From Membranipora membranacea (taxonomy: Eukaryota; Bryozoa; Gymnolaemata; Cheilostomatida; Membraniporidae), in the NCBI GenBank assembly GCA_914767715.1, contig OU612065.1:16804001-16864000 (forward strand): a stretch of 60,000 nucleotides of DNA. Reading direction: 5' to 3'. The notes under the pieces were generated by a model, which ran no database searches, had not been told where the DNA came from, and worked only from the letters and a program-made list of their open reading frames with translations. Below, one piece after another: positions 45,501-53,885 of the stretch (within the stretch, counting starts at the first letter, position 1; every line of letters starts with the position of its first letter). Position numbers and translations under genes: made by a program.

Positions 45501-47665
45501 TACTGATGAATAAACAAGCAAACAAATATTCACACTCAAATGCTGTCAGCACAGTCAGTTCGAGCTGAATATTGGTGCCAAACTACTATTTTGGCCAACT
45601 TGTAGCAGTGATTACTCACCTCTTTGGAGCTCTTGCTTTCCAGAGACTTTATATCAAGAAAGTGTGTACTGCTCTCACACTACAAGAAAAATGAGAGAAT
45701 AATGTTATTGACAATTATTATAGGCCTCCGGTCCAAACATAAATTGATCAAGATTGATATTTATCACATATAAATTGCATCCGTAGACTTGGCAGGCCCT
45801 TTATATTTCATTTCCAAAGTCTATTTTGGTAAACTGTAGAACAAACGGAAAGCTTTATTTTCAATTTCGTGTATAAACTGATTTCTCTTGCCAAAAAACG
45901 GTGCATAAAATGACTCGACCTACAGTTAATCATATATGGGAATACAGAGTGACCCTTCCCACTTTCTCAGTAAACTTACTTTGGATGGAGCTCTGTTGCT
46001 ATAAACCATGAGTCGCGACCCAGACTTGGATAGCACCTGTGGAAGAAAATATTGTAAATAAGACAAAAATCAGTGCAAAAAACTGCCACCATATTTCTGC
46101 ATTTTTGTAGTACAGGAAACATATGGTGACTTTCTGGACAATTCTTAGAAGCCTGAGCAGAGCAGAGTAACAATCTCTAAAACCCTATTGCAGATGAAAG
46201 TCATGGAGAGGAGAGCTTATAAAAGCTTATCAGGGAGATGTAAGCAACACTTTTGATAGTCAGAAGTTCTAGATGTTTTCTTACCAATGACATAAGCTAT
46301 CACAACATCGAGATTGATCAACTTACCACAATCTTTGCCTCATATTTATCATTTTTTATCTCAAAGTTCAGCTGCTTTATGAGGCCGATCTGGAATTTTT
46401 TCTTGGTCTGAGACACAATACTCGCTGTAGAAAGAAGAGATATATGTGGAGCCTAATCTTTTAGAGAGGGAGAGATGTAATGTATAGAACTAACAACATG
46501 GGATGCAAACAGGGGCACTGAAGCAAGAATTAATCAATGAGTCGTCCAACTGGGGGAAAAAGACATTGGTCGCATGGACAAGCCTTTCCTATACTACTGA
46601 GGCATGTTGGGAATGAATTCTCACACCAATTCGAACCATGTATGGAATATGCAGTAAGCAGACAGATTGAATAGAGATAACTTTTGCAATTATTGCCTCG
46701 TGGGTACATATAGCGTTTCTTTCATCTTGCAAACACTGAGTGGGTTATGTGGCATATTAATCGTACAGGCAATGCGTCAAATGATCTGCATGATTGGTAT
46801 TCAGTGTTCTCAAAGAAAGAAAGACACCATGACACAGATTTCTGTTTACCTGAAGCTAAACACTACTCCCACTAATGAGTTACACTTATTGTATGCTTGT
46901 GCTTGGTACAGGAGTTCCTGTAAAGTCACTAAAGTAAGATTAGTTTGGTTCAATCTTTTTAATTAAAAGAAGCCAATGTCAGATGATGCTAAGCCTGTTA
47001 GTTTTGTTTCCTGAAACAAACTGGAATCAGCCCCACAGAATGGGTTTTCAAACCAAGAATTTGATCAAAAATTGTCGACCAAGAGCAACTCAATTGATCT
47101 TCCTAGAATCGGAGTTCAAAGTGTCGGGTTGAATTTGATAAGTATTGTCCACCGGAAACCTATCAATCACAGGCGAAAAAGTTCAAATACAAAACAGACC
47201 ACTATGTTCCTATGAAGAGTTTGGAAAGCAGGCTATCTAATGCAAGAGAGCTATGGGCAAGTCAACCAATGAGCCAATCAAGCTTTGGAGGCTGCAACCC
47301 ACCTACTGAACTGTCAAATAGTTTCCTTGAATCATAAAACATTTTATCAACGGTGAGGTTGACACAATACACACATACTCTAGCGTAGACTACTAAACTT
47401 ATGTAATTGTATAGAATTAACCATCCAGGGAGCAATGAACTCTCCCTGGAGTTCTTAGCAGGGAGACAGGGCAAGCTGCTGAGAAATATACAGCACTGAG
47501 TGAAGTTAAGGAGAGACAGTGTATCTTAATGACTCTCTGATATCTCATTGATTAAATTATTGTTAATTGATACTAAAAATAATTATATATAAGAGAATAT
47601 GAAAACAGGACATGAAAATGCAAAACAACTGCAGAGTGCTTACCTTTGACCTCCTCGCTAACCAT
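15846..47665 (-). CDS. CARMIL: CARMIL-family capping-protein, Arp2/3 and myosin-I linker (38 coding exons)
   Basis: Predicted scaffold of about 2036 aa that binds actin capping protein at the plasma membrane and weakens its hold on barbed ends, promoting actin assembly at the cell edge. The order is PH-like domain (about 8-121), leucine-rich repeats (about 200-628), helical dimerisation region (about 629-864), acidic/proline-rich linker, CPI motif (1267-1286), CSI motif (1531-1540) and proline-rich tail to 2036. The colinear match with vertebrate CARMIL proteins is strong from PH to dimerisation region. The protein is much longer than human CARMIL1 (about 1370 aa); the excess is in the linker and tail. 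All 37 introns are GT-AG with consistent phase. The ATG at 47665 sits in an exon (47644-47679) with its own acceptor, so a non-coding first exon must lie upstream. I cannot say which vertebrate paralog it corresponds to; a single pre-duplication gene is likely. Confidence 0.92.
19658..19687 (-). other. CARMIL: CSI motif coding segment
   Basis: Codons for [10 protein letters not shown] (residues about 1531-1540), corresponding to GLLAEMKAK in vertebrate CARMIL. This is the second capping-protein contact and is specific to the CARMIL family. Confidence 0.85.
21746..23301 (-). other. CARMIL: CARMIL exons 28-30 including the CPI motif
   Basis: Exons 23301-23227, 22319-22040 and 21823-21746 (residues about 1224-1367). 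Exon 29 carries [10 protein letters not shown] followed by basic residues and TRP, matching the capping-protein-interaction consensus LxHxTxxRPKx(6)P. The usual Thr is Asn here. The downstream EVDEFF is also shared with vertebrate CARMIL. Exons 28 and 30 are short Ser- and Lys-rich linkers. Confidence 0.85.
22207..22266 (-). other. CARMIL: CPI motif coding segment
   Basis: Twenty codons (residues about 1267-1286) with the key His, Arg-Pro-Lys and distal Arg-Pro. In the family this motif wraps around capping protein and lowers its affinity for the barbed end. Confidence 0.85.
23302..25963 (-). other. CARMIL intron 27, nothing recognised
   Basis: 2.66 kb of AT-rich intron. Short frames such as 24160-24444 show no domain and no codon signature. 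Confidence 0.5.
26774..28019 (-). other. CARMIL intron 26 with homopolymer
   Basis: 1.25-kb intron holding a 28-bp C run (G run in the transcript). Nothing else was recognised. Confidence 0.6.
27523..27550. repeat. Poly(C) homopolymer, 28 bp
   Basis: Uninterrupted run of 28 C on the plus strand, therefore 28 G on the CARMIL sense strand. Its exact length may be an assembly estimate. Confidence 0.9.
31216..31427. mobile_element. 190-bp MITE with 11-bp target-site duplication
   Basis: The element spans 31227-31416. Its ends AGCCTTGTCA and TGACAAGGCT are perfect inverted repeats, and the match continues for about 45 bp with two or three mismatches. It is flanked on both sides by AGGATAATATT (31216-31226 and 31417-31427). 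It sits in CARMIL intron 22 and has no coding capacity. An 11-bp duplication is unusual; the true duplication may be 8-9 bp if the element ends are shifted. Confidence 0.75.
31822..33949 (-). other. CARMIL: CARMIL exons 17-21: helical dimerisation region
   Basis: Exons 33949-33856, 33489-33391, 33072-32947, 32569-32390 and 32031-31822 (residues about 629-864). The first part (MPLPVFDI..., then RNHAPK..., [13 protein letters not shown]) aligns with the capping region and the first helices in vertebrate CARMILs. The rest is helical (long amphipathic stretches such as [19 protein letters not shown]). This region forms the antiparallel dimer in the family. Confidence 0.85.
39750..40147. mobile_element. 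392-bp MITE with TTA duplication and internal CTGGGA sub-repeats
   Basis: The element spans 39753-40144. It starts TGGCTGGTGCACAT and ends in the complementary ATGTGAACCAGCCA, with TTA on both sides. The termini pair imperfectly over about 25 bp. Inside, TCTGGGA and TCCCAGA motifs recur more than a dozen times in both orientations, interleaved with TGTGAAC. A TTA duplication would fit a PIF/Harbinger-type non-autonomous element; that class call is inference. Confidence 0.6.
41913..42430. mobile_element. 518-bp foldback element with arms of about 165-180 bp
   Basis: The left arm (about 41913-42085) and the reverse complement of the right arm (about 42260-42430) align nearly end to end. Both begin AATAGACAGTTTTCTGAGCTC, and both contain TTGTCCTCTCTCCA and GCATAGGAAAAAC (a few substitutions in one arm). 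The spacer is about 170 bp. No clear target-site duplication is seen. Confidence 0.7.
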
Positions 47666-47679
47666 TGCTTGTCCTTAGG
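44141..47679 (-). other. CARMIL: CARMIL exons 1-5: PH-like domain
   Basis: Coding exons 47665-47644, 46424-46327, 46036-45980, 45679-45620 and 44268-44141 (residues 1-121). The product begins MVSEEVK and continues through basic strands ([12 protein letters not shown]) to the helix [19 protein letters not shown]. It aligns with the non-canonical PH domain that targets CARMIL to membranes. The exon holding the ATG extends to 47679, where a CAG acceptor marks a 5' UTR intron. Confidence 0.85.
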
Positions 47680-50128
47680 CTGGGAACAAGACAGCCTAAT
47701 ATGAATTAAGATGATCCCGTCATTGGGTGCAATAACAAAAGTAGAGTGCTGGTTTGTAAGTGGTATTCACTTTGATTAACTCCAGTCAGTGTGTCTGTGT
47801 CTCTGCTCTCGCGGAAGTCAATAAATCTACTCAGTCTTTTCCTTCCATGTTTGGGTTCCTTTGTAATATGTTCTTTCATTGGATGAATATCACAGCTATT
47901 TTCTTAAGACAGATATGATTTGCCCTTTGAAGTTGTAGGTCACAACTCTCTGTGCATTGCGATTATATTGAAATAAACACAATTTCTAAAACTCTTGTGA
48001 TAGTAACCATTGTTGGGCGGACATCAACAGCAGACTACTTTCAGCACAATTATTGTAAGGCTATTTCAAATGACCAATGATAATTATTTTATCCGAGTTG
48101 TCTTTTCTTCAGCATTGAAAGGACAATTCTTGATTTATTCACATTATCCAGACGATCTTCATCAGCTTTATCAGCGTTGATGACAGTCGGATCTGGGATC
48201 CTGTGAAGTTATAATCATATGCAATAGAATTTCAGTATTAGCATGCTCAACTGTATGAATATAACAGAATATCTGAGGTGGTTTATAGAAGTTCGTAACA
48301 AGTAATAATTGTCAACTTGGAGGTACAATTCACTTCCGGCTTCAAATCAAACTGTGACCGGTTATGCTAACTGGGTTGGACAACGTTTCAATGGTCAGCC
48401 GGTGGGTTATTAGTACGAGGAAGATAAATGAAAAATTACATGATGAATGAATATATACATGTACATAAAATACCATGATGTCTGCAAGTGGGTTGAATGC
48501 GGTTAGACTACAGCTGCACACGCCCCTCACACCAACTACCCACGACCCACTGCAAACACAGTCAGCTTTGTTTCTAGTGAGCTTTCATTCAAGAAATTGG
48601 TGGGACGACATTTAATAGCATTATATAATAGGAGGTAACACGGTATCAAGATGATTAGATAATAAATTTTAGGGCTCTCATTTGGAATGTGTATTTCCTG
48701 ACATCAGTGTTGATTGTGACACCTAGTTGCTCCGTGCCTTATGTTGTGCTTGTAGTTGTGGGGTAGGAACCTGCTCAAATGCGGGTCGTCCATAATGATT
48801 CTTTCAAAAAGGTGTCTGTCGATACTGGCCCCTCAGGCCAATAAAGTAGTAACATAAGCCAAACCAAGATTGCTAAATCCATAGGGCTACAGCATTTCCT
48901 AACTTGGGGCTTTTGACGCACAGCGTAAAATTCAAAACATAAATTTGGCCTGTGTTTTTTTAACTTCCTCTGCCATTCTTTTGCTCTGCTCCTACAAATT
49001 GGAGAATATGTCGCACACCGCATACCATCGAGACTTGTCAGAATGCAAATACATGTATGTAATTGGAATTATGTACCACATTTTTTGTAATTTTGCCATT
49101 AACTTTCGAGACATTCCTATAAACATATGAACACTATTGTACCTTTATAAACATAATCTGTACAATATCATATACAATATGCTTTATGCCATTACGCTCT
49201 CACCTTTCAATATTTATGATGGTCAATTATTACATTTTTAAGGAATGGTTTAAAATACATTACAAAATCATTTCAACCATTGGTGCTGGTATTGAGGATA
49301 TGCAATAGGTCATTCAATTGACATAGCACAACAAATCTAACAGAAAATTTTTCCAAAGCAGCACCACCAAATTAAAATTTTTGATTCCGATCGACCAACA
49401 CTGGACATATAGAGACAAGTCAGTCTGAGAAAAGGTATAGGCTCTGTTAATACAGGGAGAATTCTCCCTGGTTAATAGTAACACTTCATTTCATTTAAGA
49501 ACATAATGGTCACTGAATAACCATAACCATAACATGGAATTTGGTGTAAAGACCCGAGTTCAATTTTATTAATTAGGAGTGGGTATATGTTAGGTACCCG
49601 TACTAAATTGACATTAACGATCAAAGATACTCATGTTGATAGTTTAATCTCGATGTCAGTGTGAATCTCATGCCCTCCTGAACTCTCTCACTGTTGATTT
49701 AATCAGGGAGGGATTTAATTCCCTGCATCAATCAACAAAACATGTGCTATGTAGTTGTCTTCCAACAAGACAGGATGGGTAAACTCCAAAACAGCTCATC
49801 TCATCTAAAGGCTATAGTAACAACCAATCCAAGTTTTTTCATTTGTAACTGGACATTTGGTGGGAAAACAAATATAATATTTGGCCTACCAATAAACTCT
49901 TCTTCATTTTTATATCACAGAGGCACTGCACATTTTGCATAGCTAGTCTAGCTAGAACTGAGAGATCATAGTGTTCAATTCTCCCTGATTCCCATTCTCC
50001 CTGATGACAGTCTATAATAATTACAACACCCTTATTTCCTTAATATTTTTTGTTACTTTTTACCTACTAGTACTACATTGAATTGTACTATTCAATTGAA
50101 ATGGAATTCAATGCTTACCTAACACAGG
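47680..50128. other. Intergenic region upstream of CARMIL
   Basis: It should contain the non-coding first exon and promoter of CARMIL (minus strand), but I could not place them. Short palindromes built on CAGGGAG/CTCCCTG recur, including a perfect 18-bp one at 49453-49470. Confidence 0.4.
49453..49470. repeat. Perfect 18-bp palindrome
   Basis: CAGGGAGAATTCTCCCTG is its own reverse complement. Related sequences occur near 47427-47452, 49693-49725, 49979-50005 and 51257-51274. Confidence 0.7.
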
Positions 50129-50129
50129 C

Positions 50130-50229
50130 CTTCTGTAGTTGGTGCAAGTCCAGTTGTTGTGAGTGCCCCAGTGGTCGTTCACTGAGGGGGGAGAATCAAC
50201 CACTGCTGGACTTGCACCTACTACAGAAG
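50130..50229. other. 100-nt hairpin with 23-bp stem
   Basis: The left arm 50130-50153 (TTCTGTAGTTGGTGCAAGTC, then CAG) pairs with 50206-50229 with about one mismatch. Inner segments also pair (CCCAGTG with CACTGAGGG, and GTTG with CAAC), giving an extended stem. It could be a small non-coding RNA precursor on either strand or a short foldback remnant. Confidence 0.5.
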
Positions 50230-50465
50230 TCAGCACAACAAGCCAATCAATGCAGTATCAATTACATCAACTTACATCAAAGACGACATCACGCTAGATC
50301 GCCTAGGGGGGCGTAAGGGGTGTGCCTCAGTTTTTGGACATAACTACATAATGTTTGGACATTGTTCCAGAATACCATGCCATGGGTAGGGCATTTGGGT
50401 TCAGAGTGGGTACATGTACCCATCCAGTGGGGCATCAGTAGTAATGTCCTCTGATTTTCCTTAGA

Positions 50466-51150
50466 TTTTCATATCCCGTATTGTCCGGGGCAGAAAACTG
50501 TTATGAAAACAGTTCCCTGTGGCAGCGATAGAGCGTGGCTCTTTCCGTGTTTGCGATCTTGTCGAGACTGTAGTATGGGGCTGGTTTATTATTTTATAGT
50601 AGGATGTGCAGAGTGGGCCTCCTCTCTTGACAGTACCTTATGTAGGAGCTTTACCCTGGAGTTCTTCCGCCGAATAACTAGCTGTCCCAGCTGCAATTTC
50701 TCCTTTGCTTCCCTAACACCCCTCCTCCCCTTCAATCCACAGACCATTCTCACACCTTGGTTTTGCACAATCTCGAGTGCCTCGATCTCCCTCTTTGTGG
50801 AAGGATCCCAGGCACAGGAAGCATATTCCAGATGAGGAAGGCAGAGAGACTTGTATGCAATCAGTCTGGCTCTCTCCGGTGCCCAGTAGAGAGCTCGTCT
50901 GATCATCCCAATCTGCTTTCTGGCGCTGCAGACTTTGTCAGCTATGTGGTCAGTGAACTTTAGGTCAGACTGCAGTATCACTCCCAAGTATTTGCAGTGA
51001 TCTGTGTGCTCCAGCACTATATTGTCCATAGTGTTCTCTGGGACTGTTCTCTGGGGATGGAAGGTAATAATCTTACACTTCTTAGCATTAAAACTCATCC
51101 CCCAGGTTTTAGCCCATATGTATGTGCAGTACTCCCCATATGCTTAGGCC
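50466..51150 (-). pseudogene. 5'-truncated LINE reverse-transcriptase C-terminal fragment
   Basis: The minus-strand frame 51098-50589 (169 codons) encodes the end of a non-LTR retrotransposon reverse transcriptase: MSFNAKKCKII, then YLGVILQSDLKFTDHI, then a run with LPHLEYASCAWDP and the closing EALEIVQNQGVRMVCG. Similarity continues upstream to about 51150 in the same frame (TWGMSF context). It also continues downstream past two in-frame stops (50586-50591) to a degenerate tail ending near 50466. The catalytic palm, endonuclease and 5' end are missing. It looks CR1/Jockey-like and is certainly inactive. Confidence 0.85.
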
Positions 51151-51290
51151 TATTTAAAATGAAAGCCTACTGTTTTATCCTGCTGGATAGGCCTATTCTA
51201 TTCTATTGCATACACACACACTATAAAGTTCAATGCAAAATAAGACCATGTGATAAGGGAGAATTCTGCCTGATATGTGATCAATCAAGG

Positions 51291-51850
51291 TACTTATCAC
51301 GGGTTCCAAATGCAAATTGATAATGATTCTTCACAAACCGGGATGAAATTTCCTTGCCGGCTAGGGACTAGCATACCCAGCCGGGCACATTGTATGCGGC
51401 AACATGTTTCCAATGTTGCAATTGGGGAGGTTTCTGTGTCGCACGGTATGCGTTTAACATTCAATCTATTGTAGATGCATAAATGGCGCGTACAAAGCAA
51501 CACAGGTTTTTTTGTCAATACGGTAACTGCGAAGTAACTACAGCTACTCTTCTAGATAGTTATTTGCAAGATTACTGGCTTCTCATAGCACAAAATGCTT
51601 TACAATTTGTTTGCAAGCAAGGTGAATTTGTATACACAAGCTGCATTTGTCTCCCCTCATCAATCTGAATGCGAGACCCCTACCAGGTCTTGTTCACTCA
51701 GTTCGGAGTGATTTAGGTAGTTGTTTTGGGTCAGCACCAGCCAACGCAGTATCTATGCAGTGCCAATGCACAATAAGAATTTACTGGTTTCAAAACATCA
51801 CTTATCACGGGTTCCATATGAATTGGTAATGATTCTTTACAGGATGAAAT
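51291..51850. repeat. Diverged direct repeat pair, about 55 bp
   Basis: 51291-51350 and 51800-51850 share ACTTATCACGGGTTCCA, then a variable AATTG core, TAATGATTCTT and GGATGAAAT, with small indels. They bracket about 450 bp of unassigned sequence. Confidence 0.65.
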
Positions 51851-52720
51851 ACTATTCATCAGCCTTACTCTCCGGGTGGCCACCCAGAGAATAAGGCTAG
51901 ATCACATGGCCTTAAGCATCTTTTATTTAATGAAATTGAATAATGATAATGAATTGAGTGGCCTATATTGAATTTTAAATTTCTCTACCTTTCATGTTCA
52001 ATATCAGAGTCCCTTAATTGTGTATGCTTTCCATGAATATTGCATCTAACTGAATTTTTCTCTACTGTGAAAACTTTTTCTAGTTGTATGTAATGGAAAT
52101 TATATCCAGGATGATTGTGATACCATTCCAAGCTACTTGGCCTGTGGTTCAAGCCAAGTCAAGCTATTTCCATGCAATTTCCAGTGCTCTGCTAGAGTGC
52201 TATCTATTTTAATGAAGTTAAACAAATATCACTCCGTGTCATACCAAATCCAACAAGGTTTAAAAACAGAAAATTTGGTTTCAAAATGCTTCATGACAAA
52301 ATCAATATAGCAAAATCCTTTTTCATATTATCCAGGTATCAGGGTGGCGTAAAATTGCCACATCTGCCGCATCGATTATCTTATCTCTACTCTGCGACCT
52401 ATTTTTCATGTAAAGGCGAAATTGTAGGTAGACACATGGAACCTAGTCACCTAGAACAGGATGCGAACGTAATCCACTATTTTGAATATATCTTTCATCT
52501 TGTTTCAGTGCCCTGGTAGCAGTAAGTTCTTGTTGATAGACTGAGTGGAGGTCAGTTAAAATATTCCCAGTTTCTGCTAGCCTAATACTTGCAGCCAGGA
52601 GGGTTCCAAGTTAAAAGGGCTCTAGACAGGTTATAACAATTGCTGTAAAGTATTGGGCGTTTACATGTTATTTCATGTCCATCCATGCCATTTTGCAGGT
52701 GAGCAGAGAGATATTGAGAC
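51851..52720. other. Upstream region of the RAP1 gene
   Basis: AT-rich sequence with no recognised frame. A promoter must lie here but no clear TATA box was picked out. Confidence 0.4.
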
Positions 52721-53885
52721 ATGGCTATATTTGAAGTTCAGGGCACTGCTCTTACCTTTTACATAATTCCATGCAAGAAGAAAGCTGCCTTGAGCAAAGC
52801 TATAAAGGTGAGCGCTGAGTGGAAGTCTCATTTTAACACCAATGGTATTTACTGGCATTCAAAATGATCAATAAATTCTAATGGATGTTGTATTTTTATT
52901 TCCAAGATGATCATTTTTCTCTGCGAATACTAGAAAAGATGATGATTCTGAAGGCTTCATATTGTGGCCGCATGTTATGATATGATTCTGCCTGCCGTGA
53001 GCAGTGTTTCAGCATTCATTGTTTTTTTTTTCATCTACATATGATGTGATAGCTTTAGTGATTTGCAAACACATGAGCATGGTCTTTGACTGCAGTGTAA
53101 AGAAACGAGAAACTTCTCAACCCCTTCTATCACTGTAATTGTGTGAGCTAAATTTTATGATGAGAGACTCATATCTGCCATATTTCACATGTTTTATTCC
53201 CAGGATAATGGAGGCGAGATGGCTATACAGAGACGGCAGGCAGATTATCAGTGAGTTTACACAAGCAGCAGTATGAAAACTTACCAACAGCTCTTTTTGT
53301 CTGCAGAGTCTCTCAATTATGAAACAGACTAAAACATAACGTTAACAAATACCTGACTTTTTTATAGGCCATTTTATTTCACTCATATAATCTTGAAATG
53401 GTCATTTATTGTAGGCTATATAATCCAGGGGACATTGTATCTAACCCTGAAATGGTCAGCTCAAAATTTATTGAAGACTGTGTGGAGCAAAAAAAGCTAC
53501 TTGATGTTGAAGAATACAGGTAATGCATTGTGATACACATTTCCATTCAATTTGTTAGAAATATAGGAAAAATATGTTCGATTGTGAAAGCTAAGAGTGC
53601 ACACCTCAAAGACAAACTCATTGCATTGAAATTATGTGTTTTTTCTTGTCTGGGTTCTAAGGATGTTATGACCTTAAGAATAATGTGTTAATATAGATTT
53701 TTATTTCCACATAAATCATACACTGGTAATTATTTTCACTACATGGTATCTTCAATTACTAGATACACGTCACAGCAGAAGAAAAGAGAACATAAGGATA
53801 AAAAGAAACCAGAAGAAGCTAACTTTGCTTTTGATGAACCTTCTACATCCAGGATTACCCAATCTTCTTCTATCTCTTCACAGAG
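52721..53885 (+). other. TERF2IP: RAP1 exons 1-4: BRCT domain and basic linker
   Basis: Residues 1-121. The BRCT core runs from FEVQGTALTFYIIP through a GG turn (DNGGEMAI) and the last helix KFIEDCVEQKKLLDVEEYR. It corresponds to FYVRP, GG and YILDCVERNERL in human RAP1. Exon 4 adds a Lys/Glu- then Ser-rich linker. Confidence 0.85.
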
